From Shiella aurantiaca (GTDB lineage Bacteria; Bacteroidota; Bacteroidia; Cytophagales; Cyclobacteriaceae), in contig JAUHJS010000002.1 of the NCBI GenBank assembly GCA_030412945.1, positions 378,424-442,423 of the forward strand: DNA of 64,000 bases. Direction: 5' to 3'. Of this stretch, positions 36,797 to 45,330 are shown piece by piece; the stretch's first letter is position 1; each line of letters begins with the position of its first letter. The translations under genes and the position numbers were made by a program. The notes beneath the pieces are model-generated. The model searched no databases. It worked only from the letters and a program-made list of their open reading frames with translations, and was not told the origin of the DNA.

Positions 36797-37557
36797 GCCC
36801 AAATTCCGTTGGCTTCGGTTAGAATCATGGGTTCACCATCTCTCACTACCAAGGTATGCTCATGCTGAGCGGTGAAGCCTCCTTTATTGCCCAGCAATGT
36901 CCAGCCATCTCGGGCGGTTATGGCTTGGGTCGACTGCGTACTGATGAAGGTTTCTACCGCCACCACCATGTTACAGCCAAAGCGGTCGCGGTTAAAGGCA
37001 TCGTAGCAGTTCAGTATCTCATGAGGCTTCTCGTGCAATCCACGCCCCACTCCGTGTCCGGCTAAGTTGCGTATCACGCGAAAGCCTCTTTTCTTGGATT
37101 GCGTTTCGATGAGTTTCCCGATTTGGTTTACCTTCAGTCCGCCCGTAATTTGCGAAAGTGCCAATTGGAGGATTTCTTTAGAGGCATCTACCAAGGCCTG
37201 ATGCCCGTGGATGTCCTCGCCCAAAACAAATGAACCACCATTATCGGCAAAGAAACCATCTTTTTCAGCCGATACATCAATATTTACCAAATCTCCTTCA
37301 TGCAAGATGCGCTCCTTGCTTGGAATCCCGTGGGCGATCTCTTGGTTCACGCTGATACAGGTATAGCCCGGAAATCCATAGGTGATTTTGGGAGCGGAAT
37401 GCGCACCAAACTTTTTGAGTAGGCTGGCCCCATATTGGTCAAGTTCCCAGGTGCTCATGCCCGGTGCGGCATATTCTCTCATGTGGCGCAGCGTCAAGGC
37501 CACAGCCTCGCTGATGCGCTTCATTCCTATTAATTCAGATTCTTTGGTAATCGACAT
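36793..37557 (-). CDS. map: Type I methionine aminopeptidase
   Basis: Removes N-terminal Met from nascent proteins. The 254-residue protein has YGFPGYTCISVNQEIAHGIPS with the substrate-pocket His, DLVNIDVSAEKDGFFADNGGSFV with the metal Asp pair, GHGVGRGLHEKPHEI with the metal His, and the late Glu ligands (AVETFIS, QHEHTLVV). The spacer between the Asp ligands is DVSAEKDGFFAD, as in standard type I enzymes. It follows cydB by 25 bp and overlaps the alkD-like gene. Confidence 0.94.
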   Translation of the reverse strand: MSITKESELIGMKRISEAVALTLRHMREYAAPGMSTWELDQYGASLLKKFGAHSAPKITYGFPGYTCISVNQEIAHGIPSKERILHEGDLVNIDVSAEKDGFFADNGGSFVLGEDIHGHQALVDASKEILQLALSQITGGLKVNQIGKLIETQSKKRGFRVIRNLAGHGVGRGLHEKPHEILNCYDAFNRDRFGCNMVVAVETFISTQSTQAITARDGWTLLGNKGGFTAQHEHTLVVRDGEPMILTEANGIWA

Positions 37558-37582
37558 AAACGGGTATTGTGATGAAAGCTCT

Positions 37583-38587
37583 CTACTTTTCCTTTTTGGT
37601 AAAGATACAAAACAAGAAAAACAAAGCAGGCAGAATAAACAAGCTACCCAGCAATAAGGCCAAGCCTAATGCCCTAAGTGTAGCCTCCGGAGCGGCTGTG
37701 GATAGCAGGCTAAGACCCGTTCCATCGGCCAATAGGATAATATTAGGGAAATAGGCAAAACCCAAGGCGCCCAAAATCATGCTTACTTGAAAGCCAGCCG
37801 CCAATCGGCTTAAGAGTGCCTTTCGCTGTTGTAAGAAATACCACAAGGCGGGTTGCGATACAGTGGCCAAGCCTATGGCTATCAGACTGATGGGGTGGTT
37901 AAGAAGTAATTGAAGCAGCGAATGGTTTTCCCATTCGGCTATAAGAAATACCCAAGCACCCAGTGCCACGGTTATGCCGTTCAGCCAAAAGGCTTTTCGA
38001 GCAAAACGCTGCTTTTCTCTTTCTTTTTCTGCTTCCCCTACCAAAAATACAGCTGCCAGAAAACCACAAATGCTTACTGTAAAAAAGCCCACCGAAATAC
38101 TGAAAATGTTTAGCCAAGGAAAGAGGTAAGCCTCTTGAAAACTGCTAGCTTGTAAATCGATACGGGTAGAAAGCATGGCTCCGGCTATAATGCCCAAAAA
38201 CAAAGGCGTGATAAAGCTGGAGTAGATAAATATCCGATTGTACAAGTCCTGCATGTGATCCTTCACCGCATCGTAATTCCGAAAAACAAAGGCCGTTCCG
38301 CGTGCGGTTATGCCCATCAGCATCAGCAAAAGCGGGATATGCAAATGCGTGCTCATAATACTGTAAATCCGGGGAAAGCCTACAAATAAAATCACAATAG
38401 CTATAATCAACCACATGTGGTTGGCCTCCCATACGGGGCCTATGGCCCGATAGGCAATTCTGCGGGTTTGTTCTTGATTTTTGCGTGAAGTAAAAAGCTC
38501 CACAATGCCCGCTCCAAAATCAGCCCCTCCCAACAAAAGATAGAGCAAAACCGAAAGAAAGAAGAAAGTGATGACTACGTACAACAT
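37583..38587 (-). CDS. cydB: Cytochrome bd-type quinol oxidase subunit II
   Basis: Membrane subunit of cytochrome bd, 334 residues with about nine helices. Family motifs are LLGGADFGAGIVELF near residue 20 and GPVWEANHMWLIIAIVILFVGFP near 50, where the Trp-Glu-Ala-Asn-His block is the core CydB signature. It lies 12 bp downstream of cydA. It supports respiration at low oxygen and resists NO and sulfide, which fits the neighbourhood, although its promoter does not carry the Fnr-type dyad. Confidence 0.95.
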   Translation of the reverse strand: MLYVVITFFFLSVLLYLLLGGADFGAGIVELFTSRKNQEQTRRIAYRAIGPVWEANHMWLIIAIVILFVGFPRIYSIMSTHLHIPLLLMLMGITARGTAFVFRNYDAVKDHMQDLYNRIFIYSSFITPLFLGIIAGAMLSTRIDLQASSFQEAYLFPWLNIFSISVGFFTVSICGFLAAVFLVGEAEKEREKQRFARKAFWLNGITVALGAWVFLIAEWENHSLLQLLLNHPISLIAIGLATVSQPALWYFLQQRKALLSRLAAGFQVSMILGALGFAYFPNIILLADGTGLSLLSTAAPEATLRALGLALLLGSLFILPALFFLFCIFTKKEK

Positions 38588-38599
38588 GGCTCATGAAGT

Positions 38600-39904
38600 T
38601 TAATCAGTGCTGGTTTCCAAAGCTTTTATTTGTCTCGAAAGCAGAAAGAGTACCACCACACTCAGCGATAGGTATACGGCCGTGAACAGATAAAAGGAAT
38701 ATTGTATGCCCGGCATTGGCGTGAGGGCATCGCGGGTGCGCATAATCCCATAAATAATCCACGGCTGGCGACCGACCTCAGTTACTATCCATCCGGCCTC
38801 TAAGGCAATAAAACCCAAGGGGGTTGCCAGAAGAAAGAGTCGTAAAAACCATTTTTTATCCTCCCATAAAGGCTTTTTCCATCGGCTGATAAAAAATAGC
38901 AAGGCGAGCAGCATCAATAGCCCGCCAATGCCCACCATCACCTGAAAAGCATAATGCGTGATAGCCACGGGCGGATGGTCTTCTTTGGGGAACTGGTCGA
39001 GGCCTTTTACCTCAGCCTCAAAATCGCCAAAGGCCAGAAAACTTAGGGCTTTGGGGATGTGTAAAGCATAGTTCACGGTTTGGGTTTCCTCATCGGGAAT
39101 ACCGCCTATCAGCAGAGGCGCACCTTTTTCTGTCACAAAGAACGCTTCCATGGCCGCCAGTTTGGCAGGCTGTCTTTGAGCGATATCCTTGGCCGAAATG
39201 TCGCCACTGATGGGTTGAAGCAAGGCCGCCACGGCACCAAAGCTGAGGGCAATGCGAAGCGCCTTCTTATGAAAAGAAACTTTAGTTTTCTTGAGCAATA
39301 GTCCGGCATGTACGCCCGCCACGGCAAATCCTGTAGCTGCAAAGGCTGCCAAAATCATGTGCAAGGCTTGGGTAAACCAGGCCTCATTGAACATGGCCGC
39401 AATCGGGTCTATGTTCAAATATTCACCATTTATATAATCAAAACCCGCGGGACTGTTCATCCAAGCATTGGCCGCAACTACCAAAATGCCCGAGGCGAGT
39501 CCACTGATGCCTACTATCACTCCGGTAAACCAGTGCAGCCATTTATTGAATTTGTTCCAACCGTATAAGAATAAGCCTAAAGCAATGGCTTCGATAAAGA
39601 AGGCAGTTCCTTCTAAAGAGAAAGGCATCCCGAAAATAGGCCCTGCATGCTCCATGAATTTTGGCCATAGAAGGCCGAGCTCAAACGACAGCATAGTCCC
39701 CGATACCGCGCCTACCACAAAAAAGATGGCCACTCCTTTACTCCAGGCCTTGGTGAGCTGTAGATATTCTTTTTCTCCGGTTTTGAGGTAGCGATAGTGG
39801 CTGGTAGCCATGAAAAAGGGCATCACCATCCCGATACAGGCAAAAATAATGTGAAAGCCGAGGGAAAGGGCCATTTGGGAGCGTGCGGCCAGAAAATCAT
39901 CCAT
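38600..39904 (-). CDS. cydA: Cytochrome bd-type quinol oxidase subunit I, short form
   Basis: Haem-bearing subunit that oxidises quinol and reduces O2 to water. At 434 residues it is much shorter than E. coli CydA (522), so it has the short Q-loop, as in cyanide-insensitive oxidases. Visible haem ligands are His18 in SLGFHIIFA and the His in FTQALHMILAAF, and the GRQPWIIYGIMRT motif lies near 365. No small CydX-like frame follows cydB. First gene of the cydA-cydB-map-alkD unit. Confidence 0.95.
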   Translation of the reverse strand: MDDFLAARSQMALSLGFHIIFACIGMVMPFFMATSHYRYLKTGEKEYLQLTKAWSKGVAIFFVVGAVSGTMLSFELGLLWPKFMEHAGPIFGMPFSLEGTAFFIEAIALGLFLYGWNKFNKWLHWFTGVIVGISGLASGILVVAANAWMNSPAGFDYINGEYLNIDPIAAMFNEAWFTQALHMILAAFAATGFAVAGVHAGLLLKKTKVSFHKKALRIALSFGAVAALLQPISGDISAKDIAQRQPAKLAAMEAFFVTEKGAPLLIGGIPDEETQTVNYALHIPKALSFLAFGDFEAEVKGLDQFPKEDHPPVAITHYAFQVMVGIGGLLMLLALLFFISRWKKPLWEDKKWFLRLFLLATPLGFIALEAGWIVTEVGRQPWIIYGIMRTRDALTPMPGIQYSFYLFTAVYLSLSVVVLFLLSRQIKALETSTD

Positions 39905-40041
39905 AAGCGTAGGGCAGGTGTTTCGATTTCACTAACGATTAAAGGTAAGGGAGGATTCCCGTTTTTCCAGATTTTCAATAAAAAAGAAAAAATTGGAACG
40001 GTCTTTGAAATATGGCTTAGTACAAATCAAAATTTACAACT

Positions 40042-40608
40042 ATGAAAGCGCTCTACTCACTCCGGTTTTTACTCCCTTTGCTTTTGCTCGGAGCTTGTAC
40101 ATTTGAAGGCACTGGTCCTCAAGGACCGGTAGGTCCACAAGGCCCTGAAGGTCCGGCTGGGCGCGATGCGGAAGAAGCCTATGTATTTGAATACACCGAT
40201 GTGAATTTCACCTCACCCGACTACCGTGTGTTTTTGGAGTTTCCAGAATCGTTTCAAATGCTTGAGTCTGATATGGTGCTGGTGTATATGTTGTGGGGCG
40301 TAGAGGATTTTGGCAATGGCCCTACCGATATTTGGAGACAGTTGCCCCAGAGCCAAATCAATGAGTTCGGCTGGATGCAGTACAACTTTGATTTCACCCG
40401 TTATGATGTGTCGGTTTTTATCGAAGCTGATTTTAATAAAGATATTTTAGGCGCAGCCTTTACCGATGACTGGGTAGTACGCACCGTGGTAGTGCCCGGC
40501 CAGTTTGGAGGAAGAACTAATGTTGATTTTTCCGATTACCATGCGGTAGTAGAGGCCTTCGGACTTAAGAAATTACCCATCCCTGCGGGGGCGGTAGATA
40601 GAATGTAA
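40042..40608 (+). CDS. Lipoprotein with collagen-like Gly-X-Y segment
   Basis: A 188-residue lipoprotein: lipobox LLLGAC with Cys19 as the lipidated residue, followed by six Gly-X-Y triplets (GPQGPVGPQGPEGPAGRD, residues 25-42) and then a roughly 140-residue globular domain (YVFEYTDVNFTSPDYRVFLEF, IWRQLPQSQINEFGWMQYNF, WVVRTVVVPGQFG). Lipoproteins of this plan are common in Bacteroidota. The short collagen-like run probably acts as a spacer between membrane and domain. Function unknown. Monocistronic, ends in a strong terminator. Confidence 0.8.
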   Translation: MKALYSLRFLLPLLLLGACTFEGTGPQGPVGPQGPEGPAGRDAEEAYVFEYTDVNFTSPDYRVFLEFPESFQMLESDMVLVYMLWGVEDFGNGPTDIWRQLPQSQINEFGWMQYNFDFTRYDVSVFIEADFNKDILGAAFTDDWVVRTVVVPGQFGGRTNVDFSDYHAVVEAFGLKKLPIPAGAVDRM

Positions 40609-40617
40609 GATTGTTGT

Positions 40618-40638
40618 TTTTGAGTTTTTGACCTTAGA
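40618..40638 (+). repeat. 21-nt repeated element, copy 1, directly before a hairpin
   Basis: The 21-nt string beginning TTTTGAG and ending GACCTTAGA is identical at 52955-52975. In both places its last AGA is the first part of a long hairpin stem. A shorter 12-nt match lies at 33212-33223. Confidence 0.7.
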
Positions 40639-40672
40639 GCACCATCGGTTTCCGGTGGTGCTCTTTCTTTGT
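40636..40672 (+). terminator. Terminator of the lipoprotein gene
   Basis: AGAGCACCA (40636-40644) with TGGTGCTCT (40656-40664), and an inner CGG/CCG pairing, followed by TTCTTTG. Confidence 0.88.
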
Positions 40673-40707
40673 ATGTGTTCTCATATTCAGGAGTTTAAGC
40701 GGGGCGG

Positions 40708-40754
40708 GTGACATTAGTCACATTCCAAGGTGCGAAATCTAATGACATTTGTCA
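40708..40754 (+). promoter_or_regulatory. Two Crp/Fnr-type dyads and promoter of the TsdA/SoxB operon
   Basis: Dyad 1 GTGACATTAGTCAC (40708-40721, centre 40714.5) lies 36.5 bp upstream of the G that ends GACATTTG (40744-40751), which I read as the -7 element (one mismatch to TAnnTTTG). Dyad 2 TGACATTTGTCA (40743-40754) covers that -7 element. Predicted start of transcription is near 40756 and the ATG is at 40771. Dyad 1 fits an activator site, dyad 2 would block polymerase if bound. Confidence 0.75.
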
Positions 40755-40770
40755 GTAGATTTTTAATTAT

Positions 40771-41811
40771 ATGAATAACAAACCGTCCTATCTCAAAGAG
40801 GTAAACTTGATGATTCAAGTACTTATGGGCTTGGTAGCCATGCTTCTAATTGTGGCTACTTTGAGTTTGTATCCTTTGATTACCGGTAAGCCAATTACCT
40901 TTTTCAATCCTTCGGCTCCTGCACAGCCTCAAGTAATAAGCCTGCAAGTAGTTTCTAAGGTGATTCCTGACCTGTGGCAAGCGCCTGCAATCGAGTCGGT
41001 GAAAGACGAGGCTTTGGCGAAACAGATTGCCTACGGACAAGAGCTTATTGCTCATACGGCTGTCTACCTAGGGCCGGAAGGTTCGGTGGCTCAGCTATCG
41101 AATGGACTAAATTGCCAGAACTGTCACCTCAATGCCGGCACCAAACCTTTTGGGAATAATTATGGCTCGGTGGCTTCTACGTATCCGAAAATGCGCGGTC
41201 GCTCCGGCACTATGGAAGATATTCCGCACCGTATCAACGACTGCTTCGAGCGTAGCCTCAATGGAAAAGCACTAGACGAAAATTCCAAAGAATTGAAAGC
41301 CATGGTAGCCTATATCGAATTTTTGGGAGCCAATGTGCCCAAAGGCGAATCGGCAAAAGGCAGCGGAATCTGGGCATTGGAGCTATTAGATAGAGCCGCA
41401 GATCCCATCAAAGGGCAAGTAGTGTACAAAAACCAATGCAAAGTATGCCACGGTGCTGATGGCCAAGGCCAATGGTCGGCTGCTAAGAAAGAATATACCT
41501 ATCCACCACTGTGGGGAGACAATAGTTATAATGACCGAGCCGGACTCTACCGCATTTCGCGCTTTGCAGGTTATGTAAAAACCAGCATGCCTTTGGGCGC
41601 TAGTTATGATAATCCGATTCTGACCGATGAGGAAGCCTGGGACGTAGCCGCCTATGTAAACTCACAGGCACGTCCGAGCAAAGATTTTCCGGCCGATTGG
41701 CCCGATATCAGTAAAAAACCCATGGACCATCCTTTTGGCCCTTTTGCCGATGAATTCAGCGAAGAGCAGCATAAATATGGTCCGTTCAAACCCATGAAGA
41801 AAACCAAATAA
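40771..41811 (+). CDS. Membrane-anchored dihaem cytochrome c, TsdA-like
   Basis: A 346-residue cytochrome with one N-terminal anchor (about 13-37) and two class I haem c domains: Cys115-Gln-Asn-Cys118-His119 and Cys223-Lys-Val-Cys226-His227, with Met273 (TSMPLG) as likely axial ligand of the second. The surrounding text, HLNAGTKPFGNNYG, RSGTMEDIPHRINDCFERSLNG, LWGDNSYNDRAGLYR and AWDVAAYVNSQARP, closely follows thiosulfate dehydrogenase/tetrathionate reductase TsdA. Cys158 in RINDC is the only other Cys and could matter for haem 1 ligation. Likely reaction: joining two thiosulfates to tetrathionate, or the reverse. First gene of an operon to 46422. Confidence 0.85.
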   Translation: MNNKPSYLKEVNLMIQVLMGLVAMLLIVATLSLYPLITGKPITFFNPSAPAQPQVISLQVVSKVIPDLWQAPAIESVKDEALAKQIAYGQELIAHTAVYLGPEGSVAQLSNGLNCQNCHLNAGTKPFGNNYGSVASTYPKMRGRSGTMEDIPHRINDCFERSLNGKALDENSKELKAMVAYIEFLGANVPKGESAKGSGIWALELLDRAADPIKGQVVYKNQCKVCHGADGQGQWSAAKKEYTYPPLWGDNSYNDRAGLYRISRFAGYVKTSMPLGASYDNPILTDEEAWDVAAYVNSQARPSKDFPADWPDISKKPMDHPFGPFADEFSEEQHKYGPFKPMKKTK

Positions 41812-41819
41812 ACCCGAGC

Positions 41820-43493
41820 ATGAAAAAAGAAAGAAGAGACTTTATTAAAACCTTGGGCGTGTTAGGTGCCGGAGGTGCCGTACTGGCCAATCAGCCTGCA
41901 TGGGCCTCTTGGGTCGATTTTGTTCAAGATGAGGAAGGCATAAGCACGATTCAGATTTTGCAAAGTACTGATGTGCATTGCCAAGTGCATGCGCACGATG
42001 AGCTGTATTGGGAAAATAACCAAGCCGTATTTCGCAAAAACGGTGGCTATGCCCACATGGCCAGCTATTTCAAAAAGCAGCGCAAGGCCAATCCGAATAC
42101 CTTTATTCTGGATACAGGCGATATGTTTCAGGGAAGTGCCCTCTCGGTAAATACCACAGGCAAAGCCATTACGCCCATTTTGAATGCACTCAACTATGAT
42201 TTGTACCTCCCCGGCAACTGGGAAGTGATTTATTATAAACAACGCATGCAAGAGCTTATGGGCGCTTTGCAGGCTCCTACCATTTGCGCCAACATGTACC
42301 ACGACTTGGGCAATGGCCAAGCCGGAGAGCTTATTTTCAAACCCTACCATATTTGGGAGGTTGCGGGTGTAAAGATTGGCTTTTTGGGCTATACCGATCC
42401 ACTCGTGCCTATCCGTCAATCGCCTAATTATAGCAAAGGCATTGTATACACTGCGCCTGAAGTTAATCTGGCGAGTTATGTAAAGGAGCTGCGCGAAGAG
42501 CAAGGCTGTGCCTATGTGATTGTGATTGCCCACCTGGGTTTATCCCAGCAAATCCACCTTTCCAATATTCCCGAATGCGAAGGGGTGAACTATATTTTCG
42601 GGGGCGATACCCACGAGCGGGTGCGCAAGCCTATTGAAGGCAAGTATGCCAAAGTAGTAGAACCCGGAGCTTTTGGCTCATTTGTAGGCAAGCTGGAATT
42701 GAAACTGAAGGATGGCAAAGTGCTGTCCGACCGATACGAGTTGGTAGAAATCAATGCCGATAAAATACCAGCCGATGCAGAGGTAGAGGCCATTATTCAA
42801 GCAAATGAAAGTCCTTTTAAAGAGGCTATCTATCCGGTGGTAGGTTATAGCACCATTCCGCTGTATCGCTATTTTGTGGTGGAAAACCCTATTGATACCA
42901 TGATCTTGGATGCGCTAAAATGGAAAGTGGAGGAGGTAGATATTGTCCTATCCAACGGCTTCCGTTTCTGTCCTCCGCGCAGCACGCCCGATCACACGGG
43001 CAATATCCCCATCACCGAAGGTTTTATCTACGATATGCTTCCGGTAGATAGTTTCGTCCGCACTGGCGTGGTCACCGGAAAACAATTGCAAGCTTGGCTG
43101 GAAAAGGAGTTGAACAATGTGTTCGCCAAAGAAGCCAAAAGCCGCTTTGGAGGCTGGGTAATCAAGTTCAAAGGAATGGAAATTACCTTCAAGGCTTTTG
43201 AAGAAAAGGGTAAGCGCGTGCAAAGTGTACAGGTAGGAGGACAGCCGCTGGACATGGATAAAGAATACCGCATTGCCGCTTGTGAGCGCGATGGCGACCC
43301 TGAGGATATGCTTTGCCGCATGCGTGGTGTGAAAAACACAAAAAATACCCCTTACACTCTTCATCAAGTAATGCGCGAGTATTTGAAGCAAAACTCCCCG
43401 GTTACTCCCACTCCGCCTTTGGCGGCCAAGGTGCTGGATGCTCCGCAAACCTTGCTCAGTCAGGTATTTGGGGTGGACTATGAATTCAGATAA
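41820..43493 (+). CDS. SoxB-like Tat-exported metallohydrolase (5'-nucleotidase family)
   Basis: A 557-residue periplasmic protein with a Tat signal (KERRDFIKTLGVLGAGG, twin Arg at 5-6; cleavage near AWAS, residue 30). The calcineurin-like domain shows STDVHCQ with Asp51 and His53, LDTGDMFQG with Asp98 and Asp101, and PGNWE at 131-135, where Trp134 replaces the His of nucleotidase GNHE. The C-terminal domain has LSNGFRFCPP and GFIYDMLPVDS. This combination points to the SoxB branch, which removes sulfate from SoxY-bound sulfonate. SoxAX and SoxYZ are absent here, so the substrate may differ. The gene is 8 bp after the cytochrome. Confidence 0.82.
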   Translation: MKKERRDFIKTLGVLGAGGAVLANQPAWASWVDFVQDEEGISTIQILQSTDVHCQVHAHDELYWENNQAVFRKNGGYAHMASYFKKQRKANPNTFILDTGDMFQGSALSVNTTGKAITPILNALNYDLYLPGNWEVIYYKQRMQELMGALQAPTICANMYHDLGNGQAGELIFKPYHIWEVAGVKIGFLGYTDPLVPIRQSPNYSKGIVYTAPEVNLASYVKELREEQGCAYVIVIAHLGLSQQIHLSNIPECEGVNYIFGGDTHERVRKPIEGKYAKVVEPGAFGSFVGKLELKLKDGKVLSDRYELVEINADKIPADAEVEAIIQANESPFKEAIYPVVGYSTIPLYRYFVVENPIDTMILDALKWKVEEVDIVLSNGFRFCPPRSTPDHTGNIPITEGFIYDMLPVDSFVRTGVVTGKQLQAWLEKELNNVFAKEAKSRFGGWVIKFKGMEITFKAFEEKGKRVQSVQVGGQPLDMDKEYRIAACERDGDPEDMLCRMRGVKNTKNTPYTLHQVMREYLKQNSPVTPTPPLAAKVLDAPQTLLSQVFGVDYEFR

Positions 43494-43505
43494 AATAAGA
43501 AAACT

Positions 43506-43922
43506 ATGAGAATCTTTTTACTAACAAGTTTGCTAAGCCTTATGGCTCTTAGTGGATGGACGCAAGAAAACAGCCGGCCACATAAAGTAGTAGTGCAACT
43601 GACTACCTCTGATACTTTAGCCTATCGTGCCTTGACCAAGCAATTGGCCAATATGATGAAGATGTGGCCAGAAGCGGAGGTGGAAGTGGTGATTCACAAC
43701 AAAGGCCTAGCCATGATGAAGAGCAAAACCAGCAATGTGGCACCCCAAGTGAAGACCCTTACTGAGAAGGGGGTTCGCTTTGTGGTATGTGAGTTTAGTC
43801 TACAGCAACAAAAAATAAGTAAGGACGAAATATTGAGCGATGCCAAGTATACGCCTTATGGCCTCATTGAAATTGTAAGCAAGCAAGAAGAAGGTTACGC
43901 CTACCTAAAGGCAGGTTTCTAA
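43506..43922 (+). CDS. Secreted DsrE/DsrF-like protein
   Basis: A 138-residue protein with signal peptide (cut near GWTQ, residue 19) and a DsrE-like fold: HKVVVQLTTSDTLAYRALTKQLANMM, AEVEVVIHNKGLAMMKSKTS, LTEKGVRFVVCEFSLQQQKI. Cytosolic DsrE proteins pass sulfur by a conserved Cys; the single Cys here (RFVVC) is at the usual position in periplasmic paralogues. It stands between the SoxB-like gene and an outer-membrane porin, so it probably carries or senses reduced sulfur in the periplasm. Confidence 0.82.
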   Translation: MRIFLLTSLLSLMALSGWTQENSRPHKVVVQLTTSDTLAYRALTKQLANMMKMWPEAEVEVVIHNKGLAMMKSKTSNVAPQVKTLTEKGVRFVVCEFSLQQQKISKDEILSDAKYTPYGLIEIVSKQEEGYAYLKAGF

Positions 43923-43935
43923 GCAGAGTATCTAC

Positions 43936-45321
43936 ATGACACGATATCATTTACTATTAATAAAAGGATTTCTCCTTTTGTCGGGCAGCGCCTTGGCTAC
44001 TGATAAGTCGGATAGTACCCATCTCAATTCGGTGAATGACTTTATCCGTAATGGTCACTTCCATGGACATTTGCGCAATTATTTCATGGCCACCGACAAC
44101 TCCGGCAGCCTTACCGACTACCATGCCTATGCTTTTGGAGCAGGAATTGGCTATAAATCCACGCAATTATATGGGTTTCAGATTGGCTTTAGTGGCTTCT
44201 TTATTTTCAATGTGTTTTCCAACGACCTAGGTGCTCTAGACCCCATTTCCAATGCCAGAAGTCGCTATGAGCTGGGGAATTTTGATTTAGAAAATCCCGG
44301 AAACCACAAAGACATGGATCGTCTGGAAGAATTGTACATACGCTATACTTTCCATGATTCCCACATTACCGTAGGTAGGCAAAACCTGAAAACACCATTC
44401 ATTAATCCGCAGGATGGCCGCATGCGACCTAGTCTGGAGGAAGGGTTTTGGATGGAGTTGAATGAAATACCAAAGCTTAAAGTGCAAGGCGGATGGCTGT
44501 ATGCCATGAGTCCGCGCAGTACAAAAGATTGGTTTAGCGTAGGCGAGAGTATAGGCGTATATCCGGTAGGCAGAGGAGCGGATGGTTTACCTTCCGGCTA
44601 TAAGGGGAATGTGGAAAGTCGCGGAGTCGCCATTGGAAGTGTTCAATTCGCACCTGTTAAGGCTTTGCAATGGGAAGCCTGGCAGTATTACGTGGAAAAC
44701 GTTTTTGCCCTCAGCTTTACCCAATTGGAAACCACGCTTCCCCTTAACGAAAAGCTGACCTTGATTTTGGGTGGCCAACTAGGGTATCAGCAAGCCGTAG
44801 GAGAGGGCGGAAATGCCAATCCGGCTTTGCGCTATATAGAAGAAGGCAGCGAAAACTATTTCATGAGCTTTAGGGCCGGCTGGAAAAATGCACGCTGGTC
44901 GAGCTCGGTGAATTATACCAAAATTGGTGATCAAAATCGCTTTTTAATGCCGCGCGAGTGGGGGGTAGAGCCTTTCTACACCTTCATGCCCCGCGAGCGC
45001 ATGGAAGGCTCTGCGGCAAGCCAGGCTTTTGTAGTAAAGAATAGCTTTAAACCCGACTCTCAATGGAAATGGAGCCTCGAATATGGGCACTTCTACCTTC
45101 CCGATGTGCAGGACGTGGCGCGCAACAAATACACCATGCCTTCTTACTTTCAGCTAAACCTATCGGGTAGCTATGAGTTTTCAGGGTTGTTCGAGGGCTT
45201 TAACCTGCAAGCACTTTATGTGTACAAGGGTGCCTTGGGAAATACCTACGGAGAAGGACGCTATGTGATGAACAAAGTCAATATGTCAAATTATAATTTA
45301 ATCGTAAACTATCATTTTTAA
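43936..45321 (+). CDS. OprD-like outer-membrane porin
   Basis: A 461-residue barrel with a signal peptide (cut near SALA, residue 21). The text NGHFHGHLRNYFMAT, HAYAFGAGIGYKSTQLYGFQIGFSGFF (in parts), HITVGRQNLKTPFINPQDGRMRPSLEEGF and WKWSLEYGHFYLPD resembles the OprD family of substrate-specific channels, and it ends in a Phe-terminated strand (IVNYHF). It is inside the sulfur operon, 13 bp after the DsrE-like gene, so thiosulfate, tetrathionate or an organic sulfur compound is the suggested cargo; this is inference from context. Confidence 0.78.
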   Translation: MTRYHLLLIKGFLLLSGSALATDKSDSTHLNSVNDFIRNGHFHGHLRNYFMATDNSGSLTDYHAYAFGAGIGYKSTQLYGFQIGFSGFFIFNVFSNDLGALDPISNARSRYELGNFDLENPGNHKDMDRLEELYIRYTFHDSHITVGRQNLKTPFINPQDGRMRPSLEEGFWMELNEIPKLKVQGGWLYAMSPRSTKDWFSVGESIGVYPVGRGADGLPSGYKGNVESRGVAIGSVQFAPVKALQWEAWQYYVENVFALSFTQLETTLPLNEKLTLILGGQLGYQQAVGEGGNANPALRYIEEGSENYFMSFRAGWKNARWSSSVNYTKIGDQNRFLMPREWGVEPFYTFMPRERMEGSAASQAFVVKNSFKPDSQWKWSLEYGHFYLPDVQDVARNKYTMPSYFQLNLSGSYEFSGLFEGFNLQALYVYKGALGNTYGEGRYVMNKVNMSNYNLIVNYHF

Positions 45322-45330
45322 CTATCAACC

